64,000 nt of DNA from Naematelia aurantialba. Taxonomy: Eukaryota; Basidiomycota; Tremellomycetes; Tremellales; Naemateliaceae. The notes under the pieces are model-generated. The model did not search any database. It worked only from the letters and a program-made list of their open reading frames with translations, and was not told the DNA's origin. The DNA lies in contig JAKFAO010000009.1 of assembly GCA_021527695.1 (NCBI GenBank), forward strand, positions 1 to 64,000, read 5' to 3'. A program made the position numbers and the translations under genes. Below, piece after piece: positions 34,004 through 44,917 of this stretch. Every line of letters starts with the position of its first letter. Position 1 is the stretch's first letter.

Positions 34004-35960
34004 CTACGCTCCTCCAGCAAGCACGCGCTCGACCAAAGGTCTGAAAGTCTCAAGTCCCGGTGCTTTGTAGTCCACCCGTTTGGCCTTGTCATCCCAGATT
34101 CGCACTTGAGTCTTCTGCCTGCACAGCGGGTCTTGCTCATATTTCTGTACTTCCTGTGGGGAAAAGGGACCACCCTGCACCATATTAACACGCGCGTCGA
34201 GTGGCCCGCGTTTGGGTCAGTCCGACGAGGAGCTCGACTTACTTGGAACTTCAGCGAGGTTTTAGAGACAGTCGACAAGGTATCCAGGTAAGTTTGGTCG
34301 ACGGCTGTCAAATACCTCTTGGCGTCCACATGGGCTCCAACGACTGCGGTGACTTCTCGAGGAAAGCCTTGTTTTCGAAGATAGGCCTCGCCAATGGCTT
34401 CGTGAGATTTCCGACCATATGATTGTCCGTCCTTCATTAATTCAACCGCGTCCGCATACGGCAGATAGTGTCCAATGTCATGCAGCAATGCCGCGACCAC
34501 AGTGGCATCGTCAGCTCCTGAAGCCTCGCTGTCAGTATATCGGGGTGGAGGTTGAGCATTGAATGCTTCTTACCTGACTGTCGAGCTAGCTCCCCGGCTT
34601 GTAAGGCGTGTTCCTGGTGTGTCCCTTAGACTCAAACCCCTCCATCACTTGAGGACCTCAACTTACAAGTTGGGTGACAGAGTCATCTGACTTGTGTTCG
34701 TACCGCTTCTGCCCGTCTTTGAGAATAAGGTCAAATATCTCGTCCACCTTGGCTTTGACCGAGGCTTCAGAGATTTTGTCCTCGGGCTCGCTTGGATGAA
34801 TCGAGGCTGGATGATCAGTCCCACACTATGACTTCTTCCTAGCCCCGATACCCACCCTGATCTGTGATCGAATCAGCCTCGCACTTCCTCTTGGATATAT
34901 CATCCTTACATATTCTTGCTCCCTCCGAGTAGTCTTTGCCAGGCTCGCGTTCCGAAGGCGGAGGATAGTGCTCGCGGCGGTGAACGTAGTACTCCGCGTG
35001 CTTGTCTCCCTCGGATGCGCCATTGTACTAAGGAAATTGTTAGTATATCGATGCGTCCGTTGCAAAACATGCAGCCTACAGTGGCATAGATAGCAGCTCG
35101 AGGGACTGGAGAGGTATTCGGCCCAGAACGGTGGGCAAGGTAAGACCCGAACACGATCAAACCCCCAGCTGGGACGAGAATTGGTGTCCAAGTCTGCTTT
35201 GCCTCCCACTCGGGGTCTATGCCGCTTCCCTCGGGTCCCGCGGGGACCACATTCTTGTGAGAGCCTTCAACGATCTCCAAGCACCCTACCAGAGAATATA
35301 AGGTCACTGTCCAAACACAAAACGGAGCACCTACCATTCTCCAGGGTCATTTCGTCGACAGCAACCAGAATTGATACATGATGCACGGCGCCAGTATGGG
35401 TGTATGCCCTATGAGCATGAGCATTAGCAGAAAAGCCACAAGCCAACATGGGTAACCCACCTCGCATCGATGTGGGCACGAAAGCCCGTCGACCCACCTG
35501 CTTCTTTGTAGTTGATCTACGATTGAGTTCGGTAAGCTTCCGCTACGTTTGCAGCTTTGAAGTGCAGCTGGATTCACCTTCTCTTTGAACAGCACTGCCT
35601 CTTCACCCATCAGCTGGGTCAATATCCCGGTGAGTCGTTTGCCACGACAGAGAGCATCAAAGCCCTTGTGGTAGTCGACGAAATCTACGGGCTCCGGTAA
35701 GCCTAGTGCTCTTCGGGGCAGGGAGAAAACACCAGCTCACTCTCAGTGCGGTAGTGCCCCTTGGTGCCATCTGCCCTTACTTCGTCATAGTGCATGTGCT
35801 GGCTTTTTCGGTGGGGCCATGCCTTGACTTCTGCCGTCCAAGTTTGGATAGCGGATGCTTCGTCGGCGCTAAGGGCGTCGAACAGGGAGAGGTAACCTTT
35901 CTCCTCGTAATGCGCCTTCTGTTCGGGAGAGAGTTGGTAAGGTAAATCCAGGTCTGACAT
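34004..35960 (-). CDS. bifunctional PhnY-PhnZ fusion: phosphonate-hydroxylating 2OG dioxygenase plus HD-domain oxygenase (C-P bond cleavage)
   Basis: Exons 35741-35960, 35578-35684, 35461-35516, 35335-35408, 35080-35285, 34910-35027, 34856-34861 (6 nt), 34667-34806, 34574-34613, 34243-34517 and 34004-34174 total 1,413 nt, 470 residues. Residues 1-260 are a PhyH/PhnY-type Fe(II)/2-oxoglutarate dioxygenase: RTENFVDYHKGF, LMGEEAVLFKEKINYKEAGG, iron motif His124-x-Asp126 (FRAHIDARAY), ENGCLEIVEGSHK, distal His204 in YLAHRSG. Residues 298-470 are a PhnZ-type HD oxygenase: SVTQLEHALQAGELARQSGA, LLHDIGHYLPYA, SHEAIGEAYLRKQG, AHVDAKRYL, LKFQGGPFS, VRIWDDKAK. PhnY hydroxylates 2-aminoethylphosphonate at C1; PhnZ splits the product to glycine and phosphate. 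The PhnZ part has no in-frame ATG of its own. Substrate could instead be a related phosphonate (TmpA/TmpB-like). Likely cytosolic; divergent from a phosphate-type transporter. Confidence 0.85.
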
Positions 35961-36927
35961 CGTTGTTGTGTTCTGAGTTGGCCAAGAAAAATCTCAAGTA
36001 ACCCACAGTCGTGGCTGACCACCCACCCAATCACTTGTATACATCTCTTGCGGTCTTAGAACGCCTTCACCGCTATTCGGCATGTCTGGGTTTCGACAAA
36101 GCAAAGGCTGGTGTTATTGGGAGGAATTGGCGGAATTGGTGTGGCTTTGAGCTGAAAGACACGTTTCTTCGACACTACGAGACCTCTCGTCCATCCAGGA
36201 AAACTCGGGATAGCCTTAATCGTGATAACACGGTGCCAGCAAGGAGATTTGTGCATCGGTCAGGTCCGACCCAAGCAAGAGAAGGGCGGAGACAGACGCA
36301 ACGAGCAAGGTCGAGAGTGATAGGGGAACGTAGCGCAGAGGATCGAAGGATTGCCGATGAACGGAACCCGTGAGGTAGATGAGCCCGTCTCAACCTCCGA
36401 GAGGTCCTCAATTGATCTTGGCCGCCGCCCGTAGCGCGCCTCCATCTGATCTTGCATGTCCAAACCGGCAGACGGACATCAGAAAGTCCAAATGTACGGT
36501 CCATCAGTGTACGAAGGGATTTGGACATCAGCTTCAGAAGCGCAAACGTGCGTGGCAATGTGAACGCAGTCATAGTGGACGTCGCGCAGTACAGCATCAT
36601 GACTGCAAAGCTCGACCGACTTGCTGAAATCCCAAATCCCAATGCCGCGAAACCCATTCCCAGCATGGCGTGTGCGCACCAATGCAACTCTGCTGATAGG
36701 TGGATATGAACTCCGAAGTCCAGTCAGAGGCAGCCAAGGGTACTCCGGATTCCGACCATACTCGGGACTCACACGTGTGTCTGACAATATGACTTGCGGT
36801 GCAAGTGAATTCCATGTCGTTTTGTTCAACAACTATATAGACGAGCGACGTCTCGACAAGATGGTCTCGGTGCCAGTCCGGCAGTGGCTTCAGGTCGACA
36901 AGGAACGTCTCCCGTCTTTCAAAAACC
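35961..36927. promoter_or_regulatory. divergent promoter region of phnYZ-like fusion and PHS transporter
   Basis: 967 bp between two divergent starts. It holds the CACGTG palindrome described separately. A minus-strand open frame (36687-36175) has a hydrophobic stretch (GMGFAALGFGISAS, MMLYCATSTMTAFTLP) and could hide a small membrane protein, but no start or family is convincing. Confidence 0.5.
36771..36778. promoter_or_regulatory. ACACGTGT palindrome, Pho4-type E-box
   Basis: CACGTG at 36772-36777 inside a longer ACACGTGT palindrome, about 150 bp upstream of the transporter start. The bHLH factor Pho4 (also in Cryptococcus) binds CACGTG to induce phosphate-starvation genes. A single site can occur by chance (about one per 4 kb for a given hexamer), so this is supportive only. 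Confidence 0.45.
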
Positions 36928-38657
36928 ATGTCGTCTCAGGACACGATGTCGCTCGGCGGCAAGCTGCGCTTCCTCGCCATGGCAGGTGTAGGTCTATTCA
37001 CCGATGGCTACCTCAACATATCGATTGGACTCGGTAAGCTTCTGAAACCTCTGGGTTTATATCAGCTCACCATTTATCGCAAGTCGTGCCCATGATTGGT
37101 TACATCTACTTTGAAGAACAAAAGGGCTCCGTACCTGCCGTTAAAGGCGACGAAATCAAGGGCTCCTTCTCCTTGGGAATGATCGTTGGTCAGCTCGCCT
37201 TTGGGTTTCTGGGAGATGCTCTGGGTCGGCGACATGTCTACGGCAGGGAGCTACTCGTAGTCATGTTTGGCACACTCATGACGATCCTCTTGCCCTGGAA
37301 AGGCTTGTCTCAACAAGGGATTGTGGCATGGCTGTCGGTCTTTCGAATGGTGACGGGTGTTGGTACGGGCGGAGGTGAGAGTTTCAAGCTGTGTCTCGCT
37401 GAGTGTTTACTGAATTGCACATAGACTACCCGATGTCCTCAGCTTTGGCTGCAGAAAAGAACCCTTTGGGAAGTCGTGCGAAACTCATTACGACCGTCTT
37501 TTCCTTCATCGGTCTCGGAGCATTCACATCCAGTATCGTCTACATCGTCCTGTTGTCTGCTTTCAAGACTGCCATCGAGCACAACGTCAAGCATCTCGAA
37601 TGGGTATGGAGGCTCCTGTTGGGCTTGGCGATCATACCTGCGGGTGCCCAGGTTTACGCTCGCTTCACTATGCGCGAAACCTCCCCTTATAAGAGATGTG
37701 AGAGCGGCGAACATGGTCTGTCAGAAGTTTTACTGACGCAGCTGGCTCGTAGATGTCGCAGAAGATTCGTCTGAGACCACGGGACGTGGAGCTCGAGAAC
37801 AATTCGACGATTTCAAGACTTATTTTCGACAATGGAAGCATGCCAAGGCACTCTTTGCCGTCTCGGCTGTGTGGTTCCTCTAGTGCGTCCTCGATGCCGT
37901 GTTCAAGCTGATCGTGAAGCGACATTGCATTCTATGGAATCAATCTGAACCAAACGGTCATTCTCTCCCTCATTGGATACCGCACGGGCAAGACTACATA
38001 CGAGACATTGCACAACACGGCAGTTGGGAATCTCATCGTTCAAGCTGCAGTGAGTGCGGCCAAGTGCAGGTTTGTTGAATGCTGACTTGGGAACCACAGG
38101 GTTATCTTCCAGGCTACTACATAGGCATTTTCCTTCCCGACCTGATTGGTCGCAAACGCCAACAATTTTGGCTGTCTCTGGTCACCGCTGTGCTATACGC
38201 CGTCTGGGCTGGGGTTGCAGACAAGGCCTCGACTGCCGGTCTCATGGTCATCTTTACCATATCTCAGCTTGTCCTCAACGCCGGACCGAACGTTACGACA
38301 TTTCTGTACCCAGTCGAGATCTTCCCTACCAGAGTCCGAGGGACCGCACATGGTATCGCAGCAGCCAGCGGGAAGGCAGGAGCGGTCGTGACGGCTTTTG
38401 CCTTTGGTACCATCACCGATAATCTGGGTCTGAAAGGGACCTTGGGCCTGTTTTCGGGCTTCATGGCTTTGGCCACTTTGATCACCCTAATGCTCCCGGA
38501 GACACAGGGCCGCACTATTGATGAGATTGAGACTGAAGTGTTGTATGGGGAACAGGGCAAGATAAACGATCTGTGGAGCTTGAGGAGTACCCCGATTTTG
38601 ATGCCAACCCCTCAGCCCGAGCCCGAAGCCGGAGTCCTTGAGGACGACAAGGTTTAA
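36928..38657 (+). CDS. MFS transporter, phosphate:H+ symporter (PHS) family, Git1/Pho84-like
   Basis: Six exons (36928-37033, 37084-37374, 37425-37697, 37753-37882, 37920-38049, 38100-38657) total 1,488 nt, 495 residues. Signature [18 protein letters not shown] is that of PHS transporters for inorganic phosphate and glycerophosphodiesters. Others: [17 protein letters not shown] in TM1, [19 protein letters not shown], a central loop ending [74 protein letters not shown] and [12 protein letters not shown]. Twelve membrane segments expected. Pairing with a phosphonate-cleaving enzyme suggests uptake of phosphonate or phosphate; which of these is not readable from sequence. Confidence 0.93.
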
Positions 38658-39229
38658 ACTTGCAGAACCTAGCAGGTAGGAGGACCATAGACTTCCTCAC
38701 ATAATGGCCTCGTTATGTAGAACAGATGCAGTTCAGGTTTCGATCGATGCACATAAGCTGCACGCCACCTGTGTTGACCCTACAACGCGCTGTATAGGAA
38801 TCGAAGCACTCGATATCCTCCCGCCGGCCAAGCTCGAGTCGTCCTTCTGACTACCACATGTGGCTCCCATTTGTGAATGTGTAGTATGAGGCAGCCTCAG
38901 CGCTTTGCGCCGCCGACAAGCTGTACGGCCTGACGGAGCATCGAACGCTCCCAAACTGGTTGAGAGACTCGTCTTGACTCCGGCGCCACGTCAAATGGCT
39001 CTTGGACAAGCAGGAATGACTTGGGATGAGCACCAGATGTTATGAGTGCAAGAGAACGGTAGCACCCATGCAGGTTGGTAACATCGTATGCTCTACACGC
39101 GCAGATGAATGTATACCACATCAATACTGACAACCGCATACGCTGCAGTTCATGTCTGTGAGGTCGCCTCAAGAGGAGAGCGGTGTCTGTGCTGATCGCA
39201 TCACGATTCGAACCTCTTTCCTTTGATAC
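38658..39229. other. convergent intergenic spacer
   Basis: 572 bp between the stops of two convergent transporter genes. No gene features seen; 3' ends of both transcripts expected. Confidence 0.45.
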
Positions 39230-41575
39230 TTAGCCCCTTGTCAGCCGGAGTCATGGTTGCGAGAATAGGACGGCACACTCACCTGATGTCCCTACAGATC
39301 AGCGCAAAAAAGAACCCTAGGGCTCCGGCGGCAGCGGATGTAAGGAAGACGTCGTCCAGTGCCCGAGCATACGCGTATACCGCAGATTCTCGAGTCGAAC
39401 CGGTTAGCGTCCCAATGACATCGACAGATTGTAAGAGAGCGTCTTCAATCGATGCAGGGAAATCGGATGGAAGATATTGATGTATACCGTTGGTGAGAAG
39501 AGCTCCGCCGATAGAACCTCCTAGACTACCACCTGTTTCGGCCAAATCTGTTAACGAAATTCCACGCACACAAGTGGACCCACCCAGCAGCTGCAGAAAT
39601 GAGACCAGAGCTGTGGCTTGAGGGATGTCGGCGGCCAGCGAATTGGCGTCTAATTCAGCTTGCACAGCAACTGTGCACCAGATGTCATCAGGGGATAGCA
39701 GACGGCACCTAAAGAAAAACTTGCGATTTGCATTCATCATGATCAAGCCAGCACCCAAAGCAGCAATGATCTGAGTGGTGAGCTGATGAACCCACATCAT
39801 TGCAGCACATCGTGAGACTCACTTGATATCCCGCGATCTTGGCATAGGATGTGTCCGCCTTGATCATATACAGTAGTCCGCCTCCAACTGCACTGATGGC
39901 CGAGCCGGACCATAGCGCCCACTTGTATCGGCCGGTCCTTTGCACCACCACGGCGCCCACCAAGGCAAACAATGCCATGCCAAAAGCATATGGGAGGCTG
40001 CCGACTTGAGCTTGATAGCGGGAAGAAACGACGGCAAAGAGAAAACCTACGTTGAGATGGCGGATTTAATTGCCTGACAAGGTCCTCAGCAATACTGCAG
40101 TATGGTCTGGGCGCGCATGCCAACTCACAGACTGCTGCCGTGTTGCTTGCATAAAAGTAGGCATATAGCTCATGACAGCTAGCCTGTAGATTTGTTGATC
40201 AGTGACTGCAGCCTGCCCTTCGTGAAAACATCGATGGATCTATGAGATATTGTACTCACGAGCTGAGCATTCTAGTGAAACTGAGACCCGATGACCCCCA
40301 TACCGATCGGAAGCCGGCGATTCTGAGAGGTATCATCCCGTCGTCTTTCATGACGAGGATCTCCCATAATAAGAGCAGTATCAGGGCGACGCCCGAGCAT
40401 GTAAACCCGGCGATAACGGTCGTCGAGTTCCATCCTGAAGAGCCGCCGCTGATGAGGGCGAGTGTCAGGCTGGTCACGCCTGAAATGAGCTCGCATTTAC
40501 GTGCATGGAACCAACCTCCAAGGACGATGAGACTCCCGATCCAGTCTAAAGAAACAACACGCGACAGCATCCCATCTGCGGCCAGAAGGGGAGAATCGCC
40601 GAAGAGGTGGCTGAGAGCAGAGACGAGCCTTGGACGAGTTGCTTCGCGATTCGAAGGAGCCGGATTGATTCGAGGGATACAGAAGGCGACTGCTACCATC
40701 GATAAGCCTCCTATGGGGAGGTTGATCTAGGTGTGTCAGTAGGTGCCGAGTGGGTGGTGCAAAATGCTAACATAGAAACACCACCTCCAGGTCGCGTTAC
40801 TTGTAAAGCTTCCCCCGATCAAGGGACCGAAAGCGCTCCCGAGCACGAAGATGATGCCAAAGAGGCTAGACATGGCGTTAGCCAATGCTCTTCGCTAGTC
40901 GCATGAGGCGCAGACCTACCCAAAGAAGATCGGCCGCCTTTTCAATTCGATAACAACGGCGGAGATACTGATGATGGCCACCAAGATCGCCGCTCCCCCA
41001 ACTCCAGCCACACACCGACCAGCTATAAAAGTCACAAAATTCTGTGACACTGCTGCAATCAAGGATCCTAGTTCGAATATGGCGATAGCTAGAGACGATG
41101 GTCAGAACGCTCCGGGGGGAACAGTCTTGCGTACCAAGCAGCAACGGTATCTTTTGCCCAAAGAAAGAAAGCGCCTGACCCCAGACAAAGATCGTCGAGC
41201 ACTGCGTAAGGAAGTACGATCTGAGTGGCGTAAACTGGACAATCCACTTGGACAAGAGGCATAGAGGTGATGCGGGACATACGAGCTGATCCAGCCAATC
41301 TGGTCCACTGCATTGTAGTCAGACGCAATGACTGGGATCGCGGGGAGCAGGATCTACAGGCAGGTGAGTTGCTTGTTGCAATATCTGATCAGAGCGAAAC
41401 CTACCGTCTGATCAAGGATCATGACGAACATGGCCAGAGCCAGGCCAAGGAACACGATGGCCAGTTTGACGCCGTGCAAGTACTGATCCGGTTTGTCGTC
41501 TACGGGGGTCTTGCCTTCCTTCCCAACCTCGGGGTCGGCACCACTGTGCATTGTGTCTTGCTCTTCGTTGGCCAT
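39230..41575 (-). CDS. MFS drug:H+ antiporter of the DHA2 (14-TM) type
   Basis: N-terminus [20 protein letters not shown] is hydrophilic, then [20 protein letters not shown] carries the LDQT motif of TM1, followed by [20 protein letters not shown]. Later pieces: [23 protein letters not shown]...[12 protein letters not shown] with a cytosolic loop, [37 protein letters not shown] and, near the end, [20 protein letters not shown]. Typical of exporters for toxic compounds or siderophores. Many introns, not all placed; the last exon (stop 39230-39232) is only two codons long and uncertain. Divergent from the Zn2Cys6 gene, which may control it. Confidence 0.8.
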
Positions 41576-41960
41576 TCAGACTAAGATACAGGAAGGATAT
41601 AATTGTGGGGGAGGGTGTCATGGTGCTGGAATGTCTAGATCTATATACCATGGTCTGCCTGCCGAGCGCGCTGCACGCCTGCAGACTGCCTGGCCCCATC
41701 GATGTCCGAGTGTAGTAGCGAATTCTTCACCTGCAATGTCCCAATTGGAACAAAACAACGGAGGTCATCTCGGAGATCCCGTTTTGGGAGTTTTCTTCGT
41801 CGTCTTTATGCAGTCACTTCTTACGTTTTACAGATGTCACCTCGACGGATCCCATTCTGTCGGACCTCTTCTCGCTCATACACTTGGAAAGCGCCAGACG
41901 AAGTGGATCTGGGAGCTTGGGCAACAGCGGGGGGCAAGGAATAGTTCCTGCTGAGCCTCA
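41576..41960. other. divergent promoter, DHA2 exporter / Zn2Cys6 factor
   Basis: 385 bp between two start codons pointing apart; both promoters must lie here. No specific binding site recognised. Confidence 0.4.
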
Positions 41961-44285
41961 ATGCCAGTCCAAAGAGTGACGTGTGAACCATGGTCCGTGA
42001 GCTTTGCCTGGTCTCAAGCTCTGCTCCCTAACGGTCCAATCCCAGTCGGCTCCGCAGGGTAAAGTGTGATCTGCGAGAAAAAGTGTCGACGTGTTCGAAT
42101 TGTGTCAAGCGGAATCTGAGGTAAGTTGCCGAATGCGAGTTGAGAAGAGCCCCAACCTCACGCCTCACAAAGATGCCCAGGGATCCAGCGAGCTGGATCG
42201 CGGAAGCCACGACGCGGCAATGTGGTTGATCGGGTTGAGTGAGTGGGGCTTTCTGCTATTTCAACCCTGTCTCACGTTGAGTCCCCCGCAGGAGAGAGTA
42301 CGGAGATCCCTCAAGCTCTCCAAAACAACCGACTGAGACGAGCGGGCCGTCCAGCGAGATCTTCAGCCTCTCGACAAGCGCATCCGAACCTGTCCTCATC
42401 ATAACAGCAGCAGAGCGTAACATGGTGTCACTTGAGCTGGGTTCCGAGCTGATTGGATCTCTGCTGGCGTCCTTCATGATTTCCCATGGGTGAGCATTCT
42501 CCTCCAGACTGCCGTTCATTACGCACTTGAGGGAATCCCGTTGACTGTCGTCGGTATAGGAATGCGTCCAACTCGGTACTTCCCCAGCTCGACCTCAGAA
42601 AATGTTTTGAAACCCTAGGCCCCATCGAGGAGGTAGGTACTCGTGTAGGCTAGGCTCATGTACGTTGCTAACGCTTTAAACTCAGGTCACTACCCGGCTC
42701 TTTGTGGCGCTAGGCGCTCGTACGACCATGCATTCAGTGAGACGATCAAAACATCAACTGCTATGCAAACCATCTGACTGTTTTCTGCCTTAGGCAATCA
42801 TTGGCGGCGCAGACACGTCATTCCCTTTCACATTGGGCGTCATGCGGGAAGGTCCCTGCCAACAACTGGCCAGAATGGCCGTGGAAAGGTTCGAGAGCCT
42901 TGGACTGGGGAGACAGCCTACACCTGAGGTAATTCGAGTTGCAATGATGGTGGTGTATATTGCTCGCTGTGAGTAACGTCTGTCCATAATGTCAGATCGA
43001 GCTAACCCCCGTGCCTTTCATCATAGCTGCCTTCACTGTGGAGTTCTGCCGGCCTTTGGTAAATACAGCCGTTCACCTGATGCGGCAATACTACCAGTCC
43101 CAAACCTACCAGGACGGCGGAGCAGTTCACTTTGCCCTATCCGTTGGGCCTTCCCTTCTTTGGATCGATGCACGATGTGCGGCCGAGATGGGCAATCAGC
43201 CCCTGTTTACGGCGGACGATCTAGACGACATTCCAAGTCTTCGAGAATGGCTCTTGCAGCCGCTGCCAAATCACCTAACTTTGCATGAGCAGAAATCAGA
43301 GATGCTGAATGCTGCGTCCATACGGCTGTTGCGATCCTTCGCAGCTGATTTCCACAAACGTGTGTCTTCTGATCCTCTGGTTATGTCGCCTTGCTCATTT
43401 GCTTCAGCAATCCGGCGGGGGCAACCGGTAGCCCTTGAAAGCCTTCCACGAATATGGGAAGCACAAGCTAATCTTGCGACTCATGTTTCCCTTTATATGT
43501 CCGCGTGCGCCGATCACCTTGCAACTCTCTCTGTCGATGACGAGCTTTATTCGGACGCGAGTTATCGCTTCAATCGAGTCCTGCAGATCGACGCGTCAAT
43601 CTCGTTGATCGCCTTATCCGCTGCAGAGCTCCTGAGGCGAGCCGTTACCAGTCTGCCATCCGCGCAGCTTTATTATCTGATGGCCGAGAAGAAAGCTCGT
43701 CTCGAGCTCAAGCGAGTCGCGGAACATATTCAGGTCGGTAGAAGCGGGTCTCTCGAGGAATGAGCTGATAAATGTGCAGGTCGTGCAGCGGCTATGTCAA
43801 GGTCCTTCCGCGTGGACTCATATGTGTCGACTGTCTGTCCTTTTCCTTTTCGTGGAAGGCATCTCTGAGACCCCGTGGCTGACCTTGGTTTACAGGTTCT
43901 ACATACTGAATTCTGTGCCAACGTGGACAAGGCTCCTTGCCGATGGCGACATGGGATCAACAAATCTCACCGGAACAGAGGCTCAGTTGTAAGTCGAATG
44001 AACCCTGGAGGGATTGATGATGGCTTATCGCGATTTGGCAGAATCCTGGATGGTATACAGGAGGCTGGCTGGGGCGCTGGGTTCGCTCCCAAACAATGGT
44101 GCGACGCTCTCACCGCAAGAGGCATCCTGTCTGGTGCGTTTTCATTGGCATGCGCCACGCACATTCTGATTCGGGTTGCAGAATCATCGATCAGCGCCTT
44201 GGAGGGGGAGCCTGATTCCTCTAGCATGTCACAGGGGTGCGAGACAACGGCAGAGAGCGCAATGCTGTCATTTTTGAAAGTCTGA
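41961..44285 (+). CDS. Zn2Cys6 fungal-type transcription factor
   Basis: Splicing three tiny 5' exons (41961-41992, 42046-42120, 42173-) builds a textbook zinc cluster: Cys8, Cys11, Cys18, Cys27, Cys30, Cys37 (C-x2-C-x6-C-x8-C-x2-C-x6-C) in MPVQRVTCEPCRLRRVKCDL and STCSNCVKRNLRC. A linker (TETSGPSSEIFSLSTSASEP) and the middle homology region follow: LIGSLLASFMISH, VTTRLFVALGARTTMHSA, GVMREGPCQQLARMAVERFE, AAFTVEFCRPLVNTAVHLMR, LSVGPSLLWIDARCAAEMGN. The C-terminus is assembled from four short exons ending SAMLSFLKV. Divergently paired with the DHA2 exporter, a common arrangement for pathway-specific regulators. Confidence 0.87.
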
Positions 44286-44917
44286 CGGCTGCACTCGATC
44301 CTTGGAGGTCTATACGAGACCTCGGCGTACGATACATGCTCTCCATGCTCTCCACTCTCGGTGTACGAGCTGCCAAGTCCAAGTTGCCAAACCTGCGATC
44401 GACCAACGGAACCACCTGGTCTTGCGCCGCTACGTACCGTCAGCAAAGACGGGTTTGGCCATACTCGCGCCTCGGTCGAATGTGGCCGTGTATGTGCTGC
44501 TTGCTTGCATGGGCATGACACATTTGTCGGCAGTCGGCAGTCACAAGCCGCCGCTGGGATGAGAGCAGGAGGATCAACACTCGGCGGCGTCAGAATGCTC
44601 TCGAGATAAGCTGAAACCGCAATGTCGTCGCCCTATGCACAAGTTTGGCCCCAACGGATATGCAGTGGCTGAGCAGATAGACGTGAGGTTTATGCATATT
44701 AAGTCCTACAACACGAATCCCCAACCGTCTTGACTCTTGAGCCAGAGACAAACGCGGATGGGTCCACATTATACTATCCGCTACAGTTATTCCCAGGTGG
44801 AATCGCAGATCGAATCGACTACTCGTCTCACTCCATGTTCGCCTGCAGGCGCTGTGCCGCGATGCTCCAATGCCACGATACTCTTCACATGCCTTGCACA
44901 TTCCGCGATCCCAGTGG
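44286..44917. other. intergenic region at accessory/core boundary
   Basis: 632 bp between the stops of the convergent Zn2Cys6 and VTT-protein genes. No gene found. Downstream genes are conserved single-copy functions; upstream ones are accessory. Confidence 0.45.

Noticed and set aside
34004..34806. Stand-alone PhnZ gene
   Set aside because: Upstream in the HD frame there is a stop and no ATG before the first conserved residues, whereas two standard introns join it in phase to the dioxygenase exons.
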